Position numbers and translations under genes: made by a program. From Marivibrio sp040218065 (GTDB taxonomy: Bacteria; Pseudomonadota; Alphaproteobacteria; UBA8366; Aestuariispiraceae): a stretch of DNA of 64,000 nucleotides. The DNA lies in the NCBI RefSeq assembly GCF_040218065.1, contig NZ_JAVJQE010000007.1:186001-250000 (forward strand). Reading direction: 5' to 3'. Every line of letters begins with the position of its first letter. The first letter of the stretch is position 1. Positions 47,928-57,015 of the stretch are shown piece by piece. Below the pieces are notes generated by a model. That model saw only the letters and a program-made list of their open reading frames with translations. It searched no databases and was not told the DNA's origin.

Positions 47928-48419
47928 TCACAGAGACCCGGGGGGCAGCCGGTCCGCGCGTTCGAAGGCGACGGCGCCCAGAATGGACACGATGCGCCCG
48001 CCCTCCGGGTCGCTCATCGGCAGGGCGAGGCGTTCGTAGCCGAGCCAGTCTTTGCCCACGCGCTGCAAGACCCCGCGAAACAGCCGCGGCGCCCGGCTTT
48101 CGACCGCGGCGCGGTAGTCGGCGATCAGGCGCGGCGCGTCATGTTCGTCGAGATGCTCCGACAGCCGGAGCCCGGTGAACTCGAGCCCGACCGCCTCGAC
48201 GACGCCGGTTCCGACCACGCGGTAGACGAAGTCGAGGCTTGCGGGATCCGGGCCGCCCTCAACATCCAGCAGGACGATGAAGCGCAAATCCCGGGGCGCC
48301 AACAGCAGGGGATCGAAGGCGCGCCGCGCCGGAGGCCCTTCCTCGCAGTCCCGAGGCAACGCGCGCCACACATCGTGGACCCGCCGCAGCAGCGGCGCTG
48401 AAAACTGCATTGCGCCCAT
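47928..48419 (-). CDS. PAS_5-family (PAS-like) protein
   Basis: A 163-residue protein matching the alphaproteobacterial PAS_5 family (PF07310). It begins with a helical DVWRALPRDC segment, then DLRFIVLLDV, FVYRVVGTGVVEAVGLEFTG, LSEHLDEHDAPRLIADYRAAV and SILGAVAFE, a compact sensory fold. No output domain. It may act as a small sensor or accessory; its ligand is unknown. It lies alone between AcuI and the giant AsmA-like gene. GTG or an ATG at 48407 are in frame. Confidence 0.82.
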   Translation of the reverse strand: MGAMQFSAPLLRRVHDVWRALPRDCEEGPPARRAFDPLLLAPRDLRFIVLLDVEGGPDPASLDFVYRVVGTGVVEAVGLEFTGLRLSEHLDEHDAPRLIADYRAAVESRAPRLFRGVLQRVGKDWLGYERLALPMSDPEGGRIVSILGAVAFERADRLPPGSL

Positions 48420-48498
48420 GACGCTCCCCGCCCGCGGCCTTTTCCGATAGTAAGGTACCCCGCCGGCGCGCCGGGCGACAGACGCATTCTATGGGCGA

Positions 48499-51400
48499 CT
48501 ACAACTCGATAGCGACTCGCGGCGGGCCGTCGTCGTCGGGATCGTAGACCGGTCGGCACTCGGCCACCTGCGCCGTTTCGACCTGCTGGCGCTCGGCCAG
48601 GTCGCGGCGCGCGACGCGGGTGCGTTGCGCCGCCAGATCGGTCAGGCGCGCGCGCAGGGCGTCCGCGCGCTCCGCGGCCAACTCGGCCTCTACGGCGGCG
48701 GGGTCGAGGGTCGGCCGCGCCGGCGGCGTCGGCAGATCCTCAGGCTCGGTTTCGACCAGAAGCTCGCCCGTCTCGGAGACGATTCCCGCTTCGATGAACT
48801 CCTCGGCGTCGCGCCGCCAGGCCGCCATCGCGGTCTCGAAACGGCTTTCACGCTGCGCGACGGTCGCCTGGACGTCCGGCGCCAGGACCGCCTGACGGTC
48901 CGCGCCCGTCGCGCGGCCGCACAGCGTAATCGTCAGCTTCGGTCGGCGCTTCAGCAGATCGCCGACCGAGGTGAGCAGGGTTGTCGCCAGCTCGGTCAGC
49001 TCTGTTCCGCCGGCCTCGAACGGCGCCGGCGCGAAGTCGATCCCGCTCGCCGCCGACGCCGCCGCATCGACCGCCGAGATCAGCAGGGCCGGCGGGAACA
49101 GCACCTTGATCGTGGTGGTGATGGTTCCGACCACGGCGTTGGCCACCGCCTTGCCGATCACCTGGTCGAGCTCGAACTGCGGATTGGCCAAATCGCCGCG
49201 GATCGGAATCTCCAGCGCGATCACGCCGTCGCGATCCTCAAGCAGCCCGACCGCGGTCTCCACCGGCATGCCGGCCGCCGCCGACAGACGCTGGCGATCC
49301 TCTTCGCTGAGCGGGCTGAAGCCGAGATTCTCCAGGCGCAGCTTGGTTTGCACGGCCATCACGGATTGCTCCGTGCCGCCTTCGGCGCTGGCGTTCAGTC
49401 GACCGGTTTCAAGATTGACCCCCAGATGCTTCGCCGCATAGGGGGAGAAGGTCGGCAGCTGCAGCTGGTCGATTTTCCCGCTGACCTCAAAGCGCGGCGC
49501 CGGGCCGAACGGCTGCGCCCAGCCGGACAGCGCGATCGTCGTGAACTCGTTGAGGGTCGCGGCGAGATCGATCGCCGGCTCCGCCTCGCGCGATTCGCTG
49601 TCGAAATCGGCGAGGCTCAGACGCTCCACCGTCGCCTGCAGCGAGACCGGCGGATTGAGCCGCGTGTCCTCGACCGAAAGGCGCGCCGGATCGGCCAGCG
49701 AGAACGCACCGACCCGGATCGGCGCGGGCGCGGTGAGGGGCGCCGCCGCCTCGCTGGCCGCCGCGTTCTCCGCGGCCGGCGTCTCGGCGGTCTCGGCGGT
49801 CTCGGCGGTCTCGGCGGCCGCCGCGCCGTCGGCGGTCTGCGTCGTCCGCCCCGACCCGGCGAGCCGGCCGAGGTCGAGCGACCCGCTGAAACCCGCCAGC
49901 GTTCCTTCGCCCAGCGCAAATTGCGGCTCGGCCGACAGATCAAGAGCTGCGAGATCCAGCCGATCGAACGCGGCCTCCAACGCCTCGCCGTCCGCAACGG
50001 CGCCGCGCGCGCCTTCAAGCTCCGCGGTCTCGACGCGCAGGCGTCGCGGCCCCTCGTCCGGCTCGCTCAGCGTCGCCTCGCCGAGCCGCAGGGCCTGAAG
50101 CGCCCCCTCCGCCGTCGGATCGGCCCGAACCGACAGAAAGAGCCCCTCCAACGCCGCCGCCTGAAGGCGGGCGGACGCCCCGGCGCTGCCGAGCGTGCGC
50201 GTCGCGCCGGACAGCTGCAGCCGCTCGAGCGTCGCACGCGCCGCCGTCCCGCGCCGATTGGCGAGCGTCAGCGCCTCCAGCGTCAGCCCGTCGAGGCGGC
50301 CGGTCAGATCGTCCCGAAGCGCAAGCCCCTCCAGCGCGAGCCGGTCGGTTTGCGCCGAGCGGGCGGCCGGCGCGCCTGCGACCGCGCCGGGGGCGAGATC
50401 GACGGCGAGCGCGTCCGCGGTCGTCCCGCCGTCGATCGACCAAGTCGGCGCGCCGCCGTCCGGCGCCTGCAGGGAGAGCGCGTCGAGCGCGACGGCGAGG
50501 CGCTCGGCCCGTACGGCGAGCGCGGGGGCGTCCTGCGTCGCGGCCAGATCGAGGCGCGGCGCAGACAGCGTCAAATCGAGCGCGCCGTCGAGGGTCGTCG
50601 CCCCCTGCGCTCGGGTCAACGCCGCCCCCGCGAGGGTCAAATCGAGAGCGGCGAGCGCGCCGGCGAGACCGTCGAGCTGCAACTCAGGCGCCTCCAGCGA
50701 CAGCGTCAGATCGCCGCCGGCTGCGAGCGCGCCGTCGCCGGCGTCGCGCTCGACGCGCCCTTGGGCGAGCGAGAGCGTCAGCCGGTCGGCCGCGCCGGCC
50801 TCCGGCCCGTCGGCGCCGAAACCATCGAGCGCGAGGTCCAGCGTGAGCGCCAGATTGAGGCCGCCGTCCGGCGCGATCCGGGCCTCGGACAGCGCGCCGT
50901 CGAGGGCGGCCTTCGACAGCGTGACGCGCCGCGCCGCCAGATCGAGCGCGCCCCCCTCGGAGCCGAGCGACAGCGCGAGCCCGCCGCGCACGACGCCGGC
51001 GCCGTCTACCGCCAGATCCATGTCTGAGAGTGCGAGCCGCGCCTCGGCCAGTTGCACCCGCCGATCCGCGTCGAGGCTCAAATCCGCGGCCGCACCCTCG
51101 ACGCTGAGGGCGCCGGCGACGGAGACGCCGCCGCCGGGCGCAAAACGCTTGTCCGTCTCGATATTGACCGAAACGCGCTGGAAGGCGATCTCCGGCCCGT
51201 CCGGCAGGCCGATCGCCAGGCCGTCCAGCGTCGCCTCGCCGTCGGTCGCAAGCGTGATCGCCCCGTCGTCCTCGATCGCCAGGTCGTGGTCGAGTGCGGC
51301 GCGCATCTCCCCTTCGCCGCGGCTAAGCCCCAGCGAGCCGGTATAGCGCGTCACCTTCTCGATCGCGACGGCGGAGAGCTCGGTGCGCGCGGCGATCTCG

Positions 51401-52176
51401 ATGCGGTCGGCGAAGGGTTTGGCCGTCCCGTCGACCGCGACGCCCATGTCGTTCAGCGTCGCATCCAGCGAAAAAGACCCGGGCGTCTGCGGCGCCCAGG
51501 TGCGGAAATCCTCCAACGCCAGACGCTCGATCTCCAACACCGCCTCGCCGCCGGTCCGGTCGGTGAAGCGCACGCGGCTGTCGGCCAGCGTGAAGTCGCC
51601 GAGGCCGGCGCCCCAGCCCGGCCCGGCCTCGCCGCTCTCCTCGGCCGGCGTCGCGTCGCCCGAGCCGCCTGCGGCGAGCGCCACCAGATCGACGCCGTTC
51701 AGCAGGATGCGGCCGTCCGCCGCACGGCGGATGTCGAGGACCACGCCCTCGATGGTCGCCCGTTCGCCCAGGCCGCGGCGTTCGAACAGCTCGGCTATCG
51801 AGACGGTGAGGCCGAAACGTTCAACCCGCGCCGGCTCTTCGCCGGGGGGGCCGATCGCCAGCGGACCGAACCAGATTTCGCGATTCCAGAGATCGATCTC
51901 GACGGTTTCGACGCCGCTCGCTTCCAGCCCCAGCGCCTCCAACTCGTTGGCCAGAACCCAGCGCGCGGCGTGGGTCGGCGCGACGAAGATCAACAGCGCC
52001 GCCGCGCCAAGGCCCAGCGCCGCGCCGATAGCGATTTTCCAGCGCCGGCGCAGGCGCGGCCGGCGCCGGCCGCCGGGTCCGCCCTGAGATGTCGCGGCCC
52101 GTGCGCCGCCCTCTTCATCGCCGCCCCCCGCGCTGCCGAAGCCTTGCGTCCGTTCGGGGGTGTCTTCGTCCGTCAT
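48499..52176 (-). CDS. AsmA/DUF748-family envelope protein, very large
   Basis: A 1225-residue protein of the AsmA-like (DUF748) superfamily. One N-terminal transmembrane helix (WKIAIGAALGLGAAALLIFVA) anchors it in the inner membrane. The rest is a long run of beta-strand repeats with many AxAxLxLD and LxGLxL motifs in the periplasm, as in bridge-like lipid-transfer proteins (TamB, YhdP). The DUF748 core AQFELDQVIGKAVANAVVG with PRFEVSGKIDQLQLP and AKHLGVNLETGRLNAS sits near the C-terminus. Such proteins are thought to shuttle phospholipids between membranes. A tandem repeat encodes an ETAETAET stretch in the middle. Confidence 0.85.
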   Translation of the reverse strand: MTDEDTPERTQGFGSAGGGDEEGGARAATSQGGPGGRRRPRLRRRWKIAIGAALGLGAAALLIFVAPTHAARWVLANELEALGLEASGVETVEIDLWNREIWFGPLAIGPPGEEPARVERFGLTVSIAELFERRGLGERATIEGVVLDIRRAADGRILLNGVDLVALAAGGSGDATPAEESGEAGPGWGAGLGDFTLADSRVRFTDRTGGEAVLEIERLALEDFRTWAPQTPGSFSLDATLNDMGVAVDGTAKPFADRIEIAARTELSAVAIEKVTRYTGSLGLSRGEGEMRAALDHDLAIEDDGAITLATDGEATLDGLAIGLPDGPEIAFQRVSVNIETDKRFAPGGGVSVAGALSVEGAAADLSLDADRRVQLAEARLALSDMDLAVDGAGVVRGGLALSLGSEGGALDLAARRVTLSKAALDGALSEARIAPDGGLNLALTLDLALDGFGADGPEAGAADRLTLSLAQGRVERDAGDGALAAGGDLTLSLEAPELQLDGLAGALAALDLTLAGAALTRAQGATTLDGALDLTLSAPRLDLAATQDAPALAVRAERLAVALDALSLQAPDGGAPTWSIDGGTTADALAVDLAPGAVAGAPAARSAQTDRLALEGLALRDDLTGRLDGLTLEALTLANRRGTAARATLERLQLSGATRTLGSAGASARLQAAALEGLFLSVRADPTAEGALQALRLGEATLSEPDEGPRRLRVETAELEGARGAVADGEALEAAFDRLDLAALDLSAEPQFALGEGTLAGFSGSLDLGRLAGSGRTTQTADGAAAAETAETAETAETPAAENAAASEAAAPLTAPAPIRVGAFSLADPARLSVEDTRLNPPVSLQATVERLSLADFDSESREAEPAIDLAATLNEFTTIALSGWAQPFGPAPRFEVSGKIDQLQLPTFSPYAAKHLGVNLETGRLNASAEGGTEQSVMAVQTKLRLENLGFSPLSEEDRQRLSAAAGMPVETAVGLLEDRDGVIALEIPIRGDLANPQFELDQVIGKAVANAVVGTITTTIKVLFPPALLISAVDAAASAASGIDFAPAPFEAGGTELTELATTLLTSVGDLLKRRPKLTITLCGRATGADRQAVLAPDVQATVAQRESRFETAMAAWRRDAEEFIEAGIVSETGELLVETEPEDLPTPPARPTLDPAAVEAELAAERADALRARLTDLAAQRTRVARRDLAERQQVETAQVAECRPVYDPDDDGPPRVAIEL
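49781..49816. repeat. 9-bp tandem repeat inside the AsmA-like gene
   Basis: GTCTCGGCG occurs four times head to tail, giving an AETAETAET peptide in the linker region of the DUF748 protein. In-frame, so length variation would be tolerated. Confidence 0.7.
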
Positions 52177-52334
52177 CCGCTTCTCGCCCGCTTCCGTTCG
52201 TCTCGCGCTTCCGCTTTAGAGCATGGCGGCTAACGCAGACGGTTCAAGACTTGACCTCTGGCGCAGAAAGGGGCCAATAGTTGAAAAGGACCAATGCGGT
52301 CTATTCACACCCTCTGTGCGGAGCCGCCCATCCG

Positions 52335-53102
52335 ATGACCGATCGTCTCGCCCCGCGCCGCCACAACCGCGCCGGCCGCACCGAGGCCAAGCAGGATCTT
52401 GAGGCGCAGTTTCGCGACGGCCGCCTGCCGCCCGGGAGCAAACTGCCGACCGAGCGCGCGTTGGCCGAGCGCTACCGCATCAGCCGAGGCACGGTGCGCC
52501 GGGTGCTGGAGGAGTTGGAGGGCGCCGGATGGATCGAACGGCGCCCCGGCAGCGGCACCTATCTGAAGCGCCTGGAGCCGGCGTCCGGGGCCGCTCTGAT
52601 CGACGCCGCGGTCGCTCACGCCTCCCCGGGTCACGGTCCCTTGGACCGCTTCGGGCCGCCCGATCCCGTCCGCGACGCCAAGAGCGTCAATCCGGAGGAG
52701 GTGATGGAGGCGCGCCTGCTGATCGAGCCGGTGTTGGCCCGCCTGATCGTCGGCCGCGCGACCGAACATGAGCTGGAAGGGCTTCAAACCCTGGTGCGCG
52801 CCGGCGCCGAGGCCTCGTCGATGGCCGAGTTCGAGCTGTGGGACAATCGGCTGCACCGCGCGCTCGCCGCGGCCTCGAAAAACAAGTACCTGATCCAAAT
52901 CGTCGACGGCATCCATCAGGCCCGGCAGGGCCCGGCGTGGAGCGCGCTGCGCCGACGCGGCCTGGACGAGAGCCGCCGCCGCGTCTATCAGGACGATCAT
53001 GAGCGGATCGTGGCCGCGCTGAGCGCGCGCGACGCGGAAGCCGCGGAGGCCGCGATCGTCGAGCACCTCCACAATGTCCGGCGCAATCTGCTGCTGATAT
53101 GA
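52335..53102 (+). CDS. GntR/FadR-family transcriptional regulator
   Basis: A 255-residue FadR/FCD-type regulator. The N-terminal winged helix is DLEAQFRDGRLPPGSKLPTERALAERYRISRGTVRRVLEELEGAGWIERRPGSGTY. The C-terminal FCD domain has the metal-binding pattern EARLLIEPVLARLIV, WDNRLHRALAAASKN and HERIVAALSARDAEAAEAAI. ATG at 52335 is preferred; TTG at 52281 is in frame. It lies directly upstream of, and in line with, the gamma-glutamyltransferase/TRAP locus, and probably controls it through the operator at 53199-53223. The likely ligand is a small organic acid; that is inference. Confidence 0.9.
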   Translation: MTDRLAPRRHNRAGRTEAKQDLEAQFRDGRLPPGSKLPTERALAERYRISRGTVRRVLEELEGAGWIERRPGSGTYLKRLEPASGAALIDAAVAHASPGHGPLDRFGPPDPVRDAKSVNPEEVMEARLLIEPVLARLIVGRATEHELEGLQTLVRAGAEASSMAEFELWDNRLHRALAAASKNKYLIQIVDGIHQARQGPAWSALRRRGLDESRRRVYQDDHERIVAALSARDAEAAEAAIVEHLHNVRRNLLLI

Positions 53103-53198
53103 GCCCGCCGCGGACGCCGTCGCGCGCGGCCGCGAGCGGCCGCGCGCATCCACTTTGACAGCGCGTCCGCCCTCCGGCATAATTGGTCTATAACAAAA

Positions 53199-53223
53199 TA
53201 TACTAATATCACTTATTGGTATA
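53199..53223. promoter_or_regulatory. Operator candidate of the GntR regulator
   Basis: TATACTAATA (53199-53208), spacer TCACT, TATTGGTATA (53214-53223): an inverted repeat with one mismatch in ten. It is AT-rich in a GC-rich region and lies 20 bases before the ATG of the first target gene. GntR/FadR operators often contain TNGT-N-ACNA with half sites in this arrangement. Confidence 0.55.
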
Positions 53224-53243
53224 AATTGGGGGCGTCGCAGTCG

Positions 53244-55061
53244 ATGCAGGTGACCCGTCCGGAGATCGACGGCTGGTTCGGCGCCGCCGCCAGCAGCCAC
53301 AGCACGGCCAGCGCCGTGGCGATGGGCGTGCTGGAGCGCGGCGGCAACGCCTTCGACGCGGCCGTCGCGGGCGGGCTGGCGCTGCAGGCGCTATGTCCGC
53401 ACTTGAACGGGCCCGGCGGCGATCTGGCGCTGATCTACCACGCCGCCGAAGACGCCCGCACCGTCAGCCTGTGCGGCCAGGGTCCGACGCCGGCGGCGTT
53501 GACCGCCGAGCGGCTGCAGACGCTCGGCCTGGACGCGCCGCCGGGCGCCGGCCTCCTGCCGGCTGTCGTTCCCGGCGCCTTCGACGCCTGGATGCGTCTC
53601 TTGGCGGAGCGCGGACGGATGACCCTCGCCGAGGTGCTGGCCCCCGCGATCGCCTACGCCGACCGGGGCGTGCCGGTCGATCGGCGCCTGCACGACACGT
53701 TGGCGGCCGCGCAGCCGATCTTCCTGCGGTACTGGCCGGATTCCGCCGCCCTCTATCTCGTGCGCGGCGAAGCGCCGGCGATCGGCGGCCTGCTCGCGAA
53801 TCCCACCCTGGCGGCGACCTACCGCCGTCTGCTGGCGGAGGCGGAATCGGCCGGCGCGGGACGGCTCGTCCAAATCGAGGCGGCGCGGCGGGCTTGGTCC
53901 GACGGGTTCGTGGCGGAGGCGGTCGACCGATTTTGTCGCACCGCCGAAGCGATGGACGTCAGCGGCCGGGTCCATCAGGCGCTGTTGACGGGCGCCGACC
54001 TCGCCGGGTGGCGCGCGCCGGAAGAGCCGACGATCGCGCGGCGCTACGCCGGTCTGACGCTGCACAAATGCGGACCGTGGACCCAGGGTCCGGTGCTGCT
54101 TCAGACGCTGGCGCTGCTGCCGGCCGAGGAAATGGCGGCCCTGGACCCGCTGGGCGCGCCCTTCGTCCATCGCGTCGCGGAAGCGCTGAAGCTCGCCTTC
54201 GCCGACCGCGAGACGTTCTACGGCGTCGACGGGCCGCTGGCCGCGCCGATCGACCGGCTGCTCTCGGACGACTACGCCGTCAGCCGGGCCGCGTTGATCG
54301 GCGATCAGGCGGACAACAGCTGGCGACCGGGCGAGATCGACGGCGCCGGCGCGCCGATCGATTACGCGGCCGCGGCCGCGCGCCGTCGGGAGTCCGGCCT
54401 TCTCGCCGCCTACGGCGGGGGCGAGCCGACCACCTCGCCGGCCTTCGCGCACCCGGCCTATCGCAGCCGCGCCGTCGGCGACACCTGCCATATCGACGTC
54501 ACCGACGGCGACGGCAACATGGTCTCGGCCACGCCGTCGGGCGGCTGGCTGCAATCCTCCCCGGCGATCCCGACGCTCGGCTTTCCGCTCGGCACGCGCG
54601 CGCAGATGATGTGGCCCGACCCGGCCTCGCCGTCGGGCCTCGGCCCGCGCCGGCGCCCGCGCACGACGCTGTCGCCGACCCTCGGCCTCGACGGCGAGGG
54701 GCGGCCGACGCTCAGCTGCGGAACGCCGGGCGGCGATCAGCAAGATCAATGGCAGGCGATCTTTCTGATCCGCCGGCTGGTGCACAAGATGGGGCTGCAG
54801 GAAGCGATCGAGGCGCCGAGCTTTCACTCCGAGCATCACCCCAACAGCTTCTATCCGCGGGCGGCCGCGCCCGGCCGCCTTGTCGTCGAGGGCCGTTTTT
54901 CGGAGGAGGCGATCGCTGATCTGAGCGCCCGCGGCCATGCGGTGGAGGCGGGCGGCGACTGGTCGGAAGGCCGGTTGACGGCGATCGAACGCAGCGCGGA
55001 CGGCCGGCTGAAGGCCGCCGCCAGCCCGCGCGGAGGGCTCGGCTATGCCGTCGGCCGATAA
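53244..55061 (+). CDS. Gamma-glutamyltransferase family enzyme
   Basis: A 605-residue Ntn-hydrolase of the GGT family. N-terminal ASSHSTASAVAMGVLERGGNAFDAAVAGGLALQALCPHLNGPGGDL matches GGT large subunits. The autocleavage Thr is in VGDTCHIDVTDGDGNMVSATPS (about residue 415), separating large and small subunits. No signal peptide, so it is cytosolic, unlike classical periplasmic GGT. The LTLKC-like GPWTQGPVLLQTLALL segment is typical. Cytosolic GGT-like enzymes act as oxamate, 7-aminocephalosporanate or methylated-substrate hydrolases in other bacteria. Overlaps the TRAP permease start by 17 bases; the operon likely imports the substrate. Confidence 0.88.
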   Translation: MQVTRPEIDGWFGAAASSHSTASAVAMGVLERGGNAFDAAVAGGLALQALCPHLNGPGGDLALIYHAAEDARTVSLCGQGPTPAALTAERLQTLGLDAPPGAGLLPAVVPGAFDAWMRLLAERGRMTLAEVLAPAIAYADRGVPVDRRLHDTLAAAQPIFLRYWPDSAALYLVRGEAPAIGGLLANPTLAATYRRLLAEAESAGAGRLVQIEAARRAWSDGFVAEAVDRFCRTAEAMDVSGRVHQALLTGADLAGWRAPEEPTIARRYAGLTLHKCGPWTQGPVLLQTLALLPAEEMAALDPLGAPFVHRVAEALKLAFADRETFYGVDGPLAAPIDRLLSDDYAVSRAALIGDQADNSWRPGEIDGAGAPIDYAAAAARRRESGLLAAYGGGEPTTSPAFAHPAYRSRAVGDTCHIDVTDGDGNMVSATPSGGWLQSSPAIPTLGFPLGTRAQMMWPDPASPSGLGPRRRPRTTLSPTLGLDGEGRPTLSCGTPGGDQQDQWQAIFLIRRLVHKMGLQEAIEAPSFHSEHHPNSFYPRAAAPGRLVVEGRFSEEAIADLSARGHAVEAGGDWSEGRLTAIERSADGRLKAAASPRGGLGYAVGR

Positions 55062-56952
55062 CGACGTCACGCTTGAGACGCCGGCCGGCGCGCCGCAGGG
55101 CGCCGGCGGGCGCGCGCAGGGGGCGGCGCGCGTCGTCCTTCATCGTCTGGACCAGCTGGTCGGCGGCGCGGCCGCGCTGGCGCTGGCGGCGCTGATCGCG
55201 ATCGTCTTCGCCAACGTCGTGGCGCGCTACGTCTTCAACAATTCGATGACCTGGGCGTCCGAGGCGGCGCAATGGCTGTTCATCGCCATGATCTTCCTGG
55301 CTGTGCCGCTCGCCCACCGCTCGCGCCGCCATCTGTCGATCAATCTGCTGGTCGACCGGCTGCCGCCAAAGGGCCGCAGCGCGGCGGGCCTGCTGGGGGA
55401 CGTGGTGGTCGCCTACGCCACGATCATGTTGCTGTTCGGCGGCGCGTTCCTGATGGAGGTCCTGGGCGGCGTCAATCACGCGCTGCAGGCCCCGGTCTGG
55501 GTCAAGTTCGCCGCCGTGCCGGCCAGCTGCGCGGCGGGCCTGGTCTTCTTGGCGTTGCGGGGGCTTGAGGAAGGAACCCAGGTCTGGCGTCAGCCGGCGG
55601 CGATCGCGCTCGCCTTCGCGCTCTACTGGGTGATGCAGGAAGGACCGGGCGTCGGCGCGCTCAAGGGGTTGGATCCGACCGCGGTCATGGCCGCGGCCTT
55701 CCTGATCGCGATGGCCCTGGGCGCGCCGGTCGCCTTCGCCATGATCTTCTCGGCGTTCGTCGCCAACGAGGCGGGCGGCGTGCTGCCGCCGGCGGCCGTG
55801 GTCCAGACGATGGTCAACGGCTCGTCGAAGTTCCTGCTGCTGGCGATCCCCTTCTTCATCGCCGCCGGCGCGTTGATGAACGCGGGCGGGCTGACCCGCC
55901 GGCTGATGGATTTCGCCTTCACGCTGGTCGGGCATTTCCGCGGCGGGCTGGCGCAAGTCAATGTGGTCTCCAGCGGACTTTACGCCGGCATTTCCGGCTC
56001 CAGCTACTCGGAGGCCGCGCTGGGCACGAAGCTGCTGGTCCCGCAGATGGTCCGGCGCGGCTACGCCGCCCCCTTCGCCTGCGCGGTGACCGCGGCGTCG
56101 GCCACCCTGCCCAACGTCATCCCGCCGTCGATCGCGCTTCTGATCCTGGCGGCGGCGAGCAACCTGTCGGTCGGCGATCTGTGGCTGGCGGGCGTCGGTC
56201 CGGGCCTGTTGATGGGCGCGAGCTTGATGCTCTGCCTCTACGTCATCGCGCGCCGGCGCGGCTACGGCGCGGCGGTCGACCGGGCGAGCGGGGGCGAGCG
56301 CGGGCGCGCGGCGCTCGGCGCGCTGCCGGTCCTGGGGCTCGCGGTCTTCATCATCGGCGGCATTCGCTTCGGCGTGGTCACGCCGACGGAGGCCGGCGTG
56401 CTGGCGGTCGTCTACGCGCTCATCCTCGGGCTGGTCGTCTACCGCGCCTATACCGGACGCGGCCTGTGGGAGAGCCTGCGCGAAGCGGCGGTCGAGGCCG
56501 CGCTCGTCGGGCTGCTGATCGGGGCGGCGGCGCCCTTCGCCTTCGTGTTGGTGAGTCAAGGCGCGCCGCAGGCGATCATCGCGACGATGGCCGGGATCGC
56601 CGAGACCCCGATCGTGCTTCTCTTGATCGCTAATCTGGTGATGTTGCTATTCGGCATGTTCCTGGATATCGGGGCCGCGATCCTGATTCTGACGCCGCTT
56701 TTGATGCCGCTGATGATCGAGGCGGGAGTGGACCCGGTCCATTTCGGCGTCGTCATCGTGGTCAATCTGATGCTGGGCGGGCTGACCCCGCCGGTGGGCA
56801 TGCTGGCCTTCATCACCGGGTCGATTTCCCGCACGCCGGTGCATGAGGTCTTCCGCGCCATGATCCCGCTGCTGGCGACGCTGATCGCCGCGCTTCTCGT
56901 CATCACCTATACGCCCGCCGTCTCGCTGGGTCTCGGCTGGCTGATTTCCTGA
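55045..56952 (+). CDS. Fused TRAP transporter permease (DctQ-DctM)
   Basis: A 635-residue integral membrane protein. Residues 30-170 are a DctQ (small, four-helix) domain, and residues 210-630 a DctM (large, twelve-helix) domain, with the motifs IPFFIAAGALMNAGGLTRRLMDFA, SGSSYSEAALGTKLLVPQM, TLPNVIPPSIALLI and NLMLGGLTPPVGMLAF. Such fusions are common in alphaproteobacteria. With the DctP protein it forms a Na+-coupled high-affinity uptake system for organic acids. It overlaps the GGT-family gene by 17 bases and precedes dctP. Confidence 0.94.
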   Translation: MPSADNDVTLETPAGAPQGAGGRAQGAARVVLHRLDQLVGGAAALALAALIAIVFANVVARYVFNNSMTWASEAAQWLFIAMIFLAVPLAHRSRRHLSINLLVDRLPPKGRSAAGLLGDVVVAYATIMLLFGGAFLMEVLGGVNHALQAPVWVKFAAVPASCAAGLVFLALRGLEEGTQVWRQPAAIALAFALYWVMQEGPGVGALKGLDPTAVMAAAFLIAMALGAPVAFAMIFSAFVANEAGGVLPPAAVVQTMVNGSSKFLLLAIPFFIAAGALMNAGGLTRRLMDFAFTLVGHFRGGLAQVNVVSSGLYAGISGSSYSEAALGTKLLVPQMVRRGYAAPFACAVTAASATLPNVIPPSIALLILAAASNLSVGDLWLAGVGPGLLMGASLMLCLYVIARRRGYGAAVDRASGGERGRAALGALPVLGLAVFIIGGIRFGVVTPTEAGVLAVVYALILGLVVYRAYTGRGLWESLREAAVEAALVGLLIGAAAPFAFVLVSQGAPQAIIATMAGIAETPIVLLLIANLVMLLFGMFLDIGAAILILTPLLMPLMIEAGVDPVHFGVVIVVNLMLGGLTPPVGMLAFITGSISRTPVHEVFRAMIPLLATLIAALLVITYTPAVSLGLGWLIS

Positions 56953-57015
56953 AAGTGAACCAACAACAACAGATGCAGGACCCGGACTAACAACAATGCA
57001 ACAGGAGGCTTGGAC

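Noticed and set aside
48625..51027. 800-codon plus-strand frame opposite the AsmA-like gene
   Set aside because: Arginine-rich shadow of a repeat-rich high-GC gene; no recognisable domain.
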